64,000 bases of DNA, taken from Phycisphaeraceae bacterium. GTDB lineage: Bacteria > Planctomycetota > Phycisphaerae > Phycisphaerales > Phycisphaeraceae. This document shows, in pieces, positions 1 to 8,485 of this stretch. The stretch lies in NCBI GenBank assembly GCA_029260715.1, contig JAJDCS010000003.1, positions 1 to 64,000 of the forward strand, in the 5' to 3' direction. The notes beneath the pieces are model-generated. The model was not told the DNA's origin, searched no databases, and saw only the letters and a list, made by a program, of their open reading frames with translations. Position numbers and translations under genes: made by a program. How positions within the stretch are numbered: position 1 is the first letter of the stretch; every line of letters starts with the position of its first letter.

Positions 1-157
1 AAGCGGGCCGGGATAAGTACGTGTGTGGTGATCGCTCCCTCAGCATCACCGCCTTTGCGCACATAGACCTCTCTCTCATCAATGCGCACTGGTGCCGAAA
101 AACCCCGCGAGCAGCCTCGATTCAAAATAGCGAAGTAAAAAGCTCAGCCAGACAAGC

Positions 158-916
158 TCACCGCTTGTGTTCCGGGCTGTGGAACCCGCTTTTACAACCG
201 GCGTCCCAGACGTCAGGCTGATTCCCGTGAGCGGGGATACCGCCGTTATCTTTCAACATACGCGCCAGGTGCATGCAGTTCCACACCAAGAACGTTGTGT
301 TTCTGTTGGTGAAGTCGTTCTCCGGACCGCCAGACCCTTCGTCCATGTACGACGGCCCCGGCCCCGCCTCGCCCATCCAACCCGCATCCGCCTGCGGCGG
401 GATCGTATACCCAATGTGCGACAGCGAAAACAGAATGTTCATCGCGCAGTGCTTCACCCCGTCTTCGTTGCCCGTGATCAGCGTAGCGCCCACCTTCCCA
501 TAATCACGGTACTGCCCCTTCGCGTTGAACTGGTGCGTGTACCCGTACATCCGCTCAAGCGTCCTGCTGCACACAGAGCTTTTCTCGCCCAGCCACACCG
601 ACGTCCCAATGATCAGGATGTCACAAGCGTCAACTTCCTTCTGAATCTGAGGCCAATCGTCTTTGTCCCACTGGTCCGTCTTAGCCATGTCCATGCCCAG
701 CCCCGCGGCAATGTCGTAATCAACAGGGCGGATGATCTTCGTCGCCACACCGTTCGCCTCAAAAATCCCCTGCGCCACACGGATCAAACCCTCCGTGTGC
801 GACATGATCGGCGACCTGCTAAGCGTGCAGTTCAGAAACAACACCTTCAGGTCGTCGTACTTCGCCGGCGCCGATTCGCACAGGTGCGCCGTCGTAGACT
901 TGAGCTGCTTAGTCAT
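158..916 (-). CDS. Flavodoxin-like NADPH-dependent FMN reductase family protein
   Basis: Predicted cytosolic flavoprotein with a flavodoxin-like fold, 252 residues. A β-strand runs into a phosphate-binding loop around residues 26-42 (VLFLNCTLSRSP then SHTE), a later strand ends in DILIIGTSVWLGE, and a third gives GATLITGNEDG; these are the usual FMN-contacting loops of the NADPH-dependent FMN reductase family. The ATG at 916 is preferred over one 12 codons upstream because AAAGG sits 8 nt before it. It stands alone, divergent from the next gene. The physiological electron acceptor cannot be read from sequence; quinones or flavins are typical of the family. Confidence 0.8.
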   Translation of the reverse strand: MTKQLKSTTAHLCESAPAKYDDLKVLFLNCTLSRSPIMSHTEGLIRVAQGIFEANGVATKIIRPVDYDIAAGLGMDMAKTDQWDKDDWPQIQKEVDACDILIIGTSVWLGEKSSVCSRTLERMYGYTHQFNAKGQYRDYGKVGATLITGNEDGVKHCAMNILFSLSHIGYTIPPQADAGWMGEAGPGPSYMDEGSGGPENDFTNRNTTFLVWNCMHLARMLKDNGGIPAHGNQPDVWDAGCKSGFHSPEHKR

Positions 917-1300
917 GCTAAAAACACCTTTCTTCCTGAAGATAACACGCACGCCCCGGCCATTGAAACAGGGGATTCCTGTCGGTTGGATACGCCCTGC
1001 CTGTATGTTACAAGGCTACCGGCCCGACGCACGTCCTGGCGGCACGGCGTAGACGAAGAATAAATTTACATTTCATTTCACAGTCTTACACTCAAGAAAA
1101 TCCGCGACCCTCGCCGATACTCCAGCGGGTGAGGTCTGCCGCAAGCGAGTGGGGGTTCCGGGGTATTCACGGGTGAAACGGACCGGGGCGCAGCCCGTCA
1201 ACCCTGACGCCGCAGCGCCCTGCCGCTGGGCTTCTTATTGACCTATTACCGCAACTCCGGAACAACAAAACACCTATCGATTAAACCGGGGAACTCTACG
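917..1300. other. Divergent intergenic region, GC-rich and structured
   Basis: No gene is seen in this 384-nt gap between two divergent genes. The left part is AT-rich around 1060-1100, a plausible promoter zone. The right part (about 1105-1230) is GC-rich with several short inverted repeats and would be transcribed as leader of the downstream gene. Fragments recall cobalamin or FMN riboswitch cores, but the diagnostic conserved boxes are absent, so no riboswitch is called. Confidence 0.3.
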
Positions 1301-2359
1301 ATGAAAAGCGTTAATAACACCGCTCGACTCGCCGCTAGCCTGCTGCTCGCCCTCGCCACCACCGCACACGCCGACGTCTCTTTCGAGTGGGTCACCGTCG
1401 GCGACCCCGGCAACGCCTTACCAACCACCGGCTTTCAGACTGGCCGTGTCGACTACGTGTACTACATCAGCAAGCACGAGGTCACCAACAGCCAATACGT
1501 CGAGTTCCTCAACACCGTCGACCCCACGGGTGCCAATGACAAGCTGCTCTACGACCCTGGCATGAGCAACCAGAACTTCAACAGCCTAAACGTCGGTGGC
1601 ATCAACCAAGACATCACCCAGCCGGTCGGCCAGCGCTACGCCGTCCGATCCGGGCGGGGCAACAACCCCGTCACCTACGTCTCCTTCGCCTCCGCCACGC
1701 GATTCGCCAATTGGATGCACAACGGCCAAGGCAACGGCGACCTCGACTCAGGCGCCGCTACTGTCTCTAACTACCAGTCGGGCAATGACTTTCTCCCCAT
1801 TGTAGAGTTCGGCAACGACCCCGTCCGCGGCCTGTGGGGACGCAACGTCGGCGCCAAGTACTTCTTGCCCACCGACCACGAGTGGTTCAAAGCCGCCTAC
1901 TACAAGGGCGACTCCACCGACGCCGGGTACTGGGACTACTCCACGCAGAGCGACACCCAGCCCACCTCCGAACTACCGCCCGGCGGCACCAACTCCGCCA
2001 ACATCGGCGCCACCGTCGGCGACTACACCGACGCCGGCTCATACCCCAACTCACGCAGCGCCTACGGCACGCTTGATCAAACCGGCAACGCCTGGGAGAT
2101 GATGACCGCTCCTGGCTTCAACAACCCGGTCATCCTGCTCGGCGGCGGGTCGATCTACCTGGAAAATAGTGCGAGCAGGGATGATCTCATTCTTACCGAC
2201 GGCCCCCTCGACTACCTGGGCGACCCCGGCGTCGGCTTCCGCGTCGCCACGATCGTCGCCCCAATCCCCGAACCGGCGTCGCTGGCCCTACTCGGCGTGG
2301 GACTTCTGCTAATCGCCCCGCCACACCGCAGCCGAACCGATCTATCAAATAAGCACTAG
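1301..2359 (+). CDS. Secreted formylglycine-generating-enzyme-like (SUMF1) domain protein with PEP-CTERM tail
   Basis: A 352-residue exported protein. The ATG at 1301 starts a clean signal peptide ending near TAHA, with a GGGGA ribosome site upstream. The body shows SUMF1/FGE-sulfatase fold hallmarks in order: ISKHEVTNSQYVEFLN, PVTYVSFASATRFANW, LPTDHEWFKAAYY, GNAWEM and GGGSIY. The C-terminus is PEPASLALLGVGLLL followed by basic residues, a PEP-CTERM signal for exosortase processing. The catalytic cysteine pair of true formylglycine enzymes is not evident, so this is more likely a binding or structural member of the fold than a sulfatase-activating enzyme. It is probably an envelope-associated or exported protein. 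Confidence 0.8.
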   Translation: MKSVNNTARLAASLLLALATTAHADVSFEWVTVGDPGNALPTTGFQTGRVDYVYYISKHEVTNSQYVEFLNTVDPTGANDKLLYDPGMSNQNFNSLNVGGINQDITQPVGQRYAVRSGRGNNPVTYVSFASATRFANWMHNGQGNGDLDSGAATVSNYQSGNDFLPIVEFGNDPVRGLWGRNVGAKYFLPTDHEWFKAAYYKGDSTDAGYWDYSTQSDTQPTSELPPGGTNSANIGATVGDYTDAGSYPNSRSAYGTLDQTGNAWEMMTAPGFNNPVILLGGGSIYLENSASRDDLILTDGPLDYLGDPGVGFRVATIVAPIPEPASLALLGVGLLLIAPPHRSRTDLSNKH

Positions 2360-2362
2360 GTC

Positions 2363-2389
2363 GTGTGGCCAACGACCCACTGGCCACAC
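2363..2389 (+). terminator. Hairpin after the SUMF1-like gene
   Basis: Inverted repeat GTGTGGCC / GGCCACAC with an 11-nt loop, four bases after the stop codon. There is no T tract, so it may be a stability hairpin rather than an intrinsic terminator. Confidence 0.4.
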
Positions 2390-2435
2390 CGCCCCATGCC
2401 ACCAAGCGATTCGGTCGCCACCGTCGTCACACAGC

Positions 2436-2463
2436 CTGACTGAATTTGTGGTACGCTTATACT
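2436..2463 (+). promoter_or_regulatory. Candidate sigma-70-type promoter for the desaturase
   Basis: CTGACT, 16-nt spacer, TATACT, ending about 75 nt before the desaturase start. Both boxes match at four or five of six positions. Inferred only. Confidence 0.4.
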
Positions 2464-2537
2464 GATCGGTCAACCAAAAAGGTTAGTCTGCGGTCGCGTC
2501 CATTTTTTCTTTCCGTATTCTCATTGAAGGATATCCG

Positions 2538-3425
2538 ATGTCTGCACACATCACCGCGGCCCAGCGGCCACAGCGTCGCGGTCTGTCTGTGCGCTCGCTG
2601 GACTGGCCTGTTGTCATTGGAATCACTATCGCACACCTGGGCTGCTTCCTGGCGCCGTTCTACTTTTCGTGGAGCGCTTTCGTCGTGGCCGGTGCGCTCG
2701 TCTGGCTAACCGGCGCGATCGGCATCACCCTCTGCTTCCACCGGCTGCTCACACACCGCAGCTTCAAGACGCCCAAGTGGTTTGAATACTTCCTAACGGC
2801 TTTAGGCTGCACCGCTTGTCAGGGCGGGCCCATCCAATGGGTTGGCACGCACCGGATCCACCACAAGCACTCCGACGACCCCAACGACCCGCACTCACCC
2901 ACACACGGGTTCGCATGGTCGCACGTGTTCTGGTGCCTGCAAAAGCACCAAGGCGGGTTGCCTTGGACAGCCGCAAACGCCGCACGCGACCTGTGCCGCG
3001 ACCCCTACATGCGGCTGCTCAACCGGTTCTACATTGTGCCGCAGATCGTGGTGGCGGTGCTCTGCTACGTCGGCGGTGAGTGGGCCGCGACGCTTGGGTT
3101 GCAAACCAGCGGGCTGTCGTGGCTGGTATGGGGCGTGTTCGTACGCACGGTGTTCGTCTACCACGCCACCTGGTTCGTGAACTCCGCTTCCCACACATGG
3201 GGGTACCGCAACTACAAAACAGACGATTGCTCGACCAACCTGTGGTGGGTAGCCCTGCTCTCCTTCGGCGAGGGGTGGCACAACAACCACCACGGCGACC
3301 AACGCGCAGCCGCACACGGGCGACGCTGGTTTGAAATCGACATGACCTACTGGACGATCCGCATGCTGGGTCTGGTCGGGCTCGCCCGCGACATCGTCAG
3401 TTGCAAGCGACCCGCCGACGCCTAG
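2538..3425 (+). CDS. Acyl-CoA/acyl-lipid delta-9-type fatty acid desaturase
   Basis: Integral membrane di-iron desaturase of 295 residues that would introduce a cis double bond into fatty acyl chains and so tune membrane fluidity. All three histidine boxes are present: HRLLTH near residue 74, HRIHHKH near residue 111 and HNNHH near residue 251, the arrangement of stearoyl-CoA desaturase-type enzymes. Hydrophobic spans at about residues 30-75 and 160-200 provide the membrane anchors. AAGGATATCCG precedes the ATG. No electron-donor gene is adjacent. The substrate carrier (CoA, lipid or ACP) cannot be told from sequence. Confidence 0.9.
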   Translation: MSAHITAAQRPQRRGLSVRSLDWPVVIGITIAHLGCFLAPFYFSWSAFVVAGALVWLTGAIGITLCFHRLLTHRSFKTPKWFEYFLTALGCTACQGGPIQWVGTHRIHHKHSDDPNDPHSPTHGFAWSHVFWCLQKHQGGLPWTAANAARDLCRDPYMRLLNRFYIVPQIVVAVLCYVGGEWAATLGLQTSGLSWLVWGVFVRTVFVYHATWFVNSASHTWGYRNYKTDDCSTNLWWVALLSFGEGWHNNHHGDQRAAAHGRRWFEIDMTYWTIRMLGLVGLARDIVSCKRPADA

Positions 3426-3740
3426 GCGGGCGCCTCAGCCACCTCACCGCCCCTTATACCCTCTTGCTTCGATAAAACCTTCAACCCTGCGGGCTTTGTG
3501 TGACATTGAATGCCCAGCCCGACACGGGGTGTGGCTTTAACACATCAACAGTTGTGACCCGAACCCGAGAGCCCCTCACGTCTAAACCCGCAAGCAATCC
3601 TTTAAAGTCAATTGAAAAACTGACTTACATCGAATCGCCGGCTACGGACACTCGTCCGGCACCGGCCTTGCATCTTCCGTTCCGGGGGGGCCGCTTTTAT
3701 CGCTTATAATGGCCCACAGAAGCGGAAGGGGTTGTTGATC
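3426..3740. other. Intergenic region with a consensus -10 box
   Basis: No gene seen. TATAAT at 3705-3710 lies 31 nt before the next start and is probably the -10 element of the lipoprotein gene. No good -35 is present at the usual spacing. The rest shows no recognisable feature. Confidence 0.35.
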
Positions 3741-4121
3741 GTGAAGAATCGGTTGATGTTTGCCATCCTAGGGCTCGCTTGCGTGGCTATGGGTTTGGGC
3801 GGTTGCCAGGAAGCGCCGCTGGCTCAGGGCAACACATGGCTGCCATACCCCGACGCGCCCGACCGGGCGCGATCGATCGTATTCCATTCACCCGCGGTCA
3901 GCCGAGTCCTTACCTACAACGACAGCAACGCCCCCGCCGCCCAACCCTGGTACGCCTCCCGCAACGACGCCGTCCGAGCCGTCGCCGCCGGGTACCAAAG
4001 CCCAACCGTCGACCGCGCTGTCACCATCACCCACGACCGCCAGGTCATCTCAGGCGGTCGGTCTCGCGACCACTACTCAAGCACCACCTACCGCCAATCC
4101 GTCACCACAACCGTCCGCTAA
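3741..4121 (+). CDS. Small hypothetical lipoprotein
   Basis: Unrecognised 126-residue protein. I choose the GTG at 3741 because GGAAGGGG lies about 9 nt upstream. The N-terminus is a lipoprotein signal (MFAILGLACVAMGLGGC) with a lipobox ending in Cys, so the mature protein should be lipid-anchored. The mature part has no recognised domain, is rich in Ser, Thr, Tyr and Arg, and ends in a β-like Thr/Val-rich stretch. Its function is unknown. Confidence 0.6.
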   Translation: MKNRLMFAILGLACVAMGLGGCQEAPLAQGNTWLPYPDAPDRARSIVFHSPAVSRVLTYNDSNAPAAQPWYASRNDAVRAVAAGYQSPTVDRAVTITHDRQVISGGRSRDHYSSTTYRQSVTTTVR

Positions 4122-4254
4122 CGCGGCTCGCTTCCCAACGAAGCGTCCAATACGAGCCGCGACCGTTAGGGAGCGGTCCCTCTTGATAGTCTTCAAATCA
4201 ACCAAAAATTTTCGCCCCTTCACCCACCCCCCCCCGCCTGATACCATAAACCCC

Positions 4255-5406
4255 ATGTGGGGCATCATCAGCCAAACCGGCGCTCTAGACGCGCTCCAAT
4301 CATCGCTACAAAGCGATCGCCTCCACCACGCCTACATCTTCCACGGCCCAGCGGGCGTCGGTAAATTCACCACCGCGCGCGCGTTTGCCAAAGCGCTGCT
4401 CTGCGACGCCCCACAGACAGACCTCCAAGGCACCGTCTCGCCGTGCGACGCCTGTCAGTCGTGTCGACTAATGGGCACCGCCACCACAGCGGGCGACACC
4501 GACAGCACCGCCCAGCACTCCGCCGCCCACCCCGATTTCCACGTGGTCACCAAAGAGCTCGCCCGCTTCAGCGACGACGCCTCCGTGCGCAACCGCAAGC
4601 TCACGTCCATCCCTGTCGATGTCCTACGCCGGTCGCTGCTCGACCCGGTCTACCGCGCAGCCCAGCTAAGCCGCCGCAAGGTGCTGATCGTTGACGAAGC
4701 GGAGCTGTTGAATCCCACGGGTCAGAACCTGCTGCTCAAGACGCTCGAAGAGCCGCCCCCCGGCACGCACCTGATCCTGGTCACCGCCAGCGAGCCACGC
4801 CTGCTCGTAACCATCCGCAGCCGGTGTCAGCGTGTGTCGTTCGTACCCCTGGCCGACGACGCGGTCGCCGACTGGCTAAGCCAACAAGAGCACGCGCTGT
4901 CCGACGCGCAACAGTCGTGGCTGGTGGGTTTCGCAAGCGGCAGCCTCGGGCGGGCGCAGTTGGCGATTGAATATGACCTGGCCAAGTGGGCCGAAGCCGT
5001 GCTGCCGCTTATCGACGGCATGGCCAAGGGGCAATTCCCCGTGGACTTGGGGCAGGACATCGCCGCCATGATCGACGCCTTCGCCAAGCAGTGGGTCGAC
5101 GACCACGACGGCGCGTCCAAAGAAGCTGCCAACCAACAAGCCGCCGGGCTGATGTGGTCGCTGATCGCCCAACACGCCAGGGAAAAAATCCGCAACACCG
5201 CAGCCCAATGCGACCCGCAAGACCCCGAAGCGGGCGAAGCGGCGCTTGGCCCCTGGCTGGGCGTGATCGACGCGCTGGGGTCCGCCCAACAGGCGTTGGC
5301 CAGCCACGTTAACCTCGGCCTGGCAACCGACCAGTTGGTCTTCTTGCTACACCGCTGCTTCCAAGGGTCGCAACCCGCACCGCTGAGCCTATTAACCGCG
5401 CCCTGA
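4255..5406 (+). CDS. holB: DNA polymerase III subunit delta'
   Basis: AAA+ clamp-loader subunit, 383 residues from the ATG at 4255, which opens with MWGIISQTGALDAL as usual for the family. Walker A is GPAGVGK at residues 31-37. Four cysteines between about residues 62 and 84 (including CDACQSC) form the zinc module. Walker B is VLIVDEAELL, and LLKTLEEPP is the sensor-1 region. The protein would bind the delta subunit and help load the sliding clamp during replication. The intact P-loop is notable because E. coli delta' has lost ATP binding; DnaX-like tau/gamma is less likely given the length and absence of a C-terminal extension. Confidence 0.88.
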   Translation: MWGIISQTGALDALQSSLQSDRLHHAYIFHGPAGVGKFTTARAFAKALLCDAPQTDLQGTVSPCDACQSCRLMGTATTAGDTDSTAQHSAAHPDFHVVTKELARFSDDASVRNRKLTSIPVDVLRRSLLDPVYRAAQLSRRKVLIVDEAELLNPTGQNLLLKTLEEPPPGTHLILVTASEPRLLVTIRSRCQRVSFVPLADDAVADWLSQQEHALSDAQQSWLVGFASGSLGRAQLAIEYDLAKWAEAVLPLIDGMAKGQFPVDLGQDIAAMIDAFAKQWVDDHDGASKEAANQQAAGLMWSLIAQHAREKIRNTAAQCDPQDPEAGEAALGPWLGVIDALGSAQQALASHVNLGLATDQLVFLLHRCFQGSQPAPLSLLTAP

Positions 5407-5440
5407 CAAGCCACAGCACAATCTCGCTATCCTACTTCCC

Positions 5441-6304
5441 ATGCGCTACAGGATGATCGCCATCGACCTGGACGGCACGCTGATGAGCCACAGCGGCACC
5501 ATCAGCCAGGAAAACTTGGACGCCATCGCACGCGCCCAAGACGCCGGTGTGTTGGTCGTGCCGTGTACGGGGCGCGTCTGGCGAGAGTCGTGGATGGCGT
5601 TGGAAAAGCTATCCGTCTCAGGCCCGGGCGTGTTTGTCAGCGGCGCGGTCATCACCGACATGGCAAACGGACAATCGCTGGACCTGGCCGTCATCGAGCC
5701 GCACCTGGCACAAGAACTGGTCCGGTTCCTGACCCACCTACCCGAAGCCGTGCTCGTCTGCCGCGACTGGGCCCAGTGCGGCCACGACTACCTCGTCACC
5801 GGCTCGGGCACCCTCACGCCCAGCACCCAACACTGGTTCGAGCGCACCGGCGCGACCGTCCACTTTCAAGAAACCGTCGCTACCGACGACCTACGCCACA
5901 CCCTGCGCGTCGGCGTCGTCGCCGACACCAACCGTGTGCGCCCATTGATCGAGTCAATCCGCAGCCAATTCGCTGATCGGGTGATGGTCCACAGCTTCGA
6001 GGCCATCCGCACGCCCGACCCCAGCCAGTGCGTCAGCGTGCTGGAGGTCTTCGCCGCCGGCGTAGGCAAGTGGCGCGGCGTACAACTCATCGCCCAGCAG
6101 CACGGGATCACCCCGTCGCAGATCGCCGCGATCGGCGACGAGATCAACGACGTGGCCCTGATCCAAGAAGCGGGCTGCGGCGTGGCTATGGGCAACGCGA
6201 TTGATGCGGTGAAAGCCGCGGCTGATTACCACACCCTCGACTGCGAACACCACGGCGTCGCCCACGCTATCGACCAACTGCTCGCCGGGGCCTGGGACGG
6301 GTAG
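5441..6304 (+). CDS. Cof-type HAD-IIB family phosphatase
   Basis: A 287-residue haloacid dehalogenase superfamily hydrolase. Motif I is DLDGTL at residues 9-14 (nucleophile and acid/base Asp). Motif II is the Thr in VPCTGR. Motif IV is IGDEINDVALI, followed by GVAMGNA, typical of the IIB cap subclass. These enzymes dephosphorylate sugar phosphates, nucleotides or cofactors in the cytosol; the substrate here is not predictable. The gene follows holB by 34 nt on the same strand and may be co-transcribed. Confidence 0.87.
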   Translation: MRYRMIAIDLDGTLMSHSGTISQENLDAIARAQDAGVLVVPCTGRVWRESWMALEKLSVSGPGVFVSGAVITDMANGQSLDLAVIEPHLAQELVRFLTHLPEAVLVCRDWAQCGHDYLVTGSGTLTPSTQHWFERTGATVHFQETVATDDLRHTLRVGVVADTNRVRPLIESIRSQFADRVMVHSFEAIRTPDPSQCVSVLEVFAAGVGKWRGVQLIAQQHGITPSQIAAIGDEINDVALIQEAGCGVAMGNAIDAVKAAADYHTLDCEHHGVAHAIDQLLAGAWDG

Positions 6305-6350
6305 CCGGGCCGCCACCCAGCCCCGGGATAATCCCCCTCTGCCCGCCGGG

Positions 6351-6378
6351 TTGCAGTGCAGCCGGAGAGTGATAGAAT
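6351..6378 (+). promoter_or_regulatory. Candidate promoter for rpsB-tsf
   Basis: TTGCAG, 16-nt spacer, TAGAAT. The -10 matches five of six positions, the -35 only three. It would give a leader of about 180 nt before rpsB, in line with a regulated ribosomal-protein leader. Confidence 0.4.
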
Positions 6379-6532
6379 GGCTCGTTTGGGATATAGCGGG
6401 GTGGGAGCGGTTTGTTTCTGCGCTTCGGGCACCGGCAGACCGGAACGGATATGGGTATATTGGGGTTTGGGACGCTGCTTGTTGAGCAAACAAAGCAACG
6501 GGCCCAACAAAAGACACCCCGGCGGCAATGAC

Positions 6533-6554
6533 CGGCGAGTATTCGCCGAAGGAG
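6533..6554 (+). promoter_or_regulatory. Hairpin abutting the rpsB Shine-Dalgarno
   Basis: CGGCGA / TCGCCG stem with a GTAT loop ends immediately before AAGGAG (6549-6554), which lies 11 nt from the rpsB ATG. A hairpin directly against the ribosome site could take part in translational autoregulation by S2, as known in other bacteria; that role is inferred here. Confidence 0.35.
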
Positions 6555-6565
6555 CTTGATTACGC

Positions 6566-7426
6566 ATGGCATCGCTGGTGAAAGATCTTGTTGAAGCCGG
6601 CATCCACTTCGGGCATCGCGCCACGAACTGGAACCCGAAGATGGCGCCGTACATATTCGGCAAGCGTAGCAAGATCCATATCATCGACATCAAAGCGACG
6701 GTCAAGGGCCTGCTGCTAGCCAGGAAATTCTTGACCCGCGTGGTCGCCAACGGCAAAGACGTCCTCTTCGTAGGCACCAAACGCCAGGCACGCGGCTGTC
6801 TTGAAAGATACGTCCCCGAAACCGGCATGCACTACGTCACCGAGCGGTGGCTCGGCGGCACGCTCACCAACTTCCGCACCATCCGCGAGCGGCTCAAGCG
6901 ACTCGAAGAGCTCGAACGCCTCGACGAGTCCGGGCAGATCAACACCTACTCCAAGAAAATGGAGAGCCAGCTCCACCGCGAAAAAACAAAGATCCTCCGC
7001 AACCTCCAGGGCATCCGCAACATGACCAAGCTGCCCGGCGTGTTGGTGGTGATCGACGTGTCGCGCGAGATCAACGCCGTCAAGGAAGCCCGCAAGCTGG
7101 GCATCCCCACCATCTGCTTGATCGACACCGACTCCGACCCCGACTTCGCCGACCTGCCCATCCCCGGCAACGACGACGCCATGCGCGCCATCGAGGTCGT
7201 CATCAGCAACCTCTGCGCCGCCGTGATGGAAGGCAAAAACACACGCACCGCGGCCGCCGAAGGGAAAGACGCGGCGAACCAGGACGCCGCGACCGCCGAA
7301 GGACAAGACGAGCAACGCCCCAAGCGAAGCTCAAGAGCACAGTTCAGAGCCGAGGATGACGCCACCGAACAGGCGGGCGGCGAAACAGCCGACCAACCCG
7401 TGGCCGGCACCAGTCAGCAGGCGTAA
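6566..7426 (+). CDS. rpsB: 30S ribosomal protein S2
   Basis: Small-subunit protein S2, 286 residues. The start MASLVKDLVEAGIHFGHRA and the signature TNFRTIRERLKRLEEL are typical; GIPTICLIDTDSDPD and IPGNDDAMRAI mark the conserved core. The last ~55 residues form a polar Ala/Glu/Gln/Asp-rich tail beyond the usual ~230-residue core. It is followed 66 nt later by tsf, the near-universal rpsB-tsf pair. Confidence 0.97.
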   Translation: MASLVKDLVEAGIHFGHRATNWNPKMAPYIFGKRSKIHIIDIKATVKGLLLARKFLTRVVANGKDVLFVGTKRQARGCLERYVPETGMHYVTERWLGGTLTNFRTIRERLKRLEELERLDESGQINTYSKKMESQLHREKTKILRNLQGIRNMTKLPGVLVVIDVSREINAVKEARKLGIPTICLIDTDSDPDFADLPIPGNDDAMRAIEVVISNLCAAVMEGKNTRTAAAEGKDAANQDAATAEGQDEQRPKRSSRAQFRAEDDATEQAGGETADQPVAGTSQQA

Positions 7427-7492
7427 CAGCGGCTGGGTGACACGCGGCCTGCCGGTGTCTAATTCTTACAGCCCTTTTTTAGGAGAACCACC

Positions 7493-8323
7493 ATGGCGAT
7501 CAGCGCCAAGGATGTCATGGCCCTGCGGAAAAGATCCGGCTTGGGCATGATGGAGTGTAAGCAAGCCCTGACCGAGACCACCGGCGACATCGACAAAGCC
7601 ATGGACCTCCTGCGCGAGCGTGGCCTGGCCAAGATGGACAGCCGCGCCGACCGCGCCGCCAGCGAAGGACTCATCGCTATCGCCATCTCGCCCGACCGGA
7701 CCAAAGGCGCCATCGTCGAGGTCAACAGCGAGACCGACTTCACCGCCAAGAACGACGCGTTCAAAGCCATGGCCGACTCGATCGCCAAAGACGCCATGAC
7801 CCAAGGCGGCGGGGACGTCAAAAAATCAGACGCCATGCAGAAGATCATCGACGAGGTCCGGCTAACCACCAAGGAAAACGTCCAGTTCGCCAGGGGCAAG
7901 TCCTTCGGCGGCGCCAACTCCCGTGTGGGTAGCTACCTCCACTTCACCGGCCAAATCGGCGTGGTCGTCGAGGCCGACGTATCAGGCGGCGGCGAAGCCA
8001 GCGAAGAACTCATGGCCGACCTGTGCATGCACATCGCCGCGGCCACACCATCGCCCCTGTCCGTGGCTGAAGACGGCGTGCCAGCAGACGTCCTCGAAAA
8101 AGAACGACAGATCGCCGCCGCGCAAGCCGCTCAGCAGAACAAGCCGCCTCAGATCGCCGAGAAAATCGTCGAGGGCAAGGTCCGCAAGTTCTACGAGGAA
8201 TACGTCCTGCTCAACCAGCCGTTCATCAAGGACGACAAGAAGCGGATCAAAGACCTGCTGCCCAAAGGCGTCACCATCAAACAGTTCGTGCGGTACCAAC
8301 TGGGCGACGGCGCAGCGGGCTAA
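7493..8323 (+). CDS. tsf: Translation elongation factor Ts
   Basis: Guanine-nucleotide exchange factor for EF-Tu, 276 residues. The N-terminal UBA-like domain reads VMALRKRSGLGMMECKQAL, and the exchange motif ETDFTAKND, which inserts into EF-Tu, lies near residue 80. The C-terminal dimerisation region ends with LLNQPFIKDD and KGVTIKQFVRYQLG. GGAG precedes the ATG by 8 nt. Co-transcribed with rpsB by position. Confidence 0.97.
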   Translation: MAISAKDVMALRKRSGLGMMECKQALTETTGDIDKAMDLLRERGLAKMDSRADRAASEGLIAIAISPDRTKGAIVEVNSETDFTAKNDAFKAMADSIAKDAMTQGGGDVKKSDAMQKIIDEVRLTTKENVQFARGKSFGGANSRVGSYLHFTGQIGVVVEADVSGGGEASEELMADLCMHIAAATPSPLSVAEDGVPADVLEKERQIAAAQAAQQNKPPQIAEKIVEGKVRKFYEEYVLLNQPFIKDDKKRIKDLLPKGVTIKQFVRYQLGDGAAG

Positions 8324-8485
8324 AATACACCAGCACTAATAAGAGCCGACCAAACGAGCCGCCCGCCTCAGGCGGATCAGGGAGCGGTCTCTTACGCGCA
8401 CACACGACCGTGATAAGGGAGCACCGCCATCCGTTTCCTCTTCGCCGCAGCCGAAGCATCCCTAAAGCTCTACAGCCGAGTCGCG

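Noticed and set aside
21-157. Short plus-strand frame at the left edge
   Set aside because: No ribosome site or recognisable domain; it overlaps the 3' end of the flavodoxin-like gene.
1100-1230. Riboswitch-like pieces (GGGTGAAAC, CCGGGGCGCAGCCCG) ahead of the SUMF1-like gene
   Set aside because: They recall cobalamin or FMN riboswitch cores but the conserved boxes and their order do not match, and the downstream gene has no such link.
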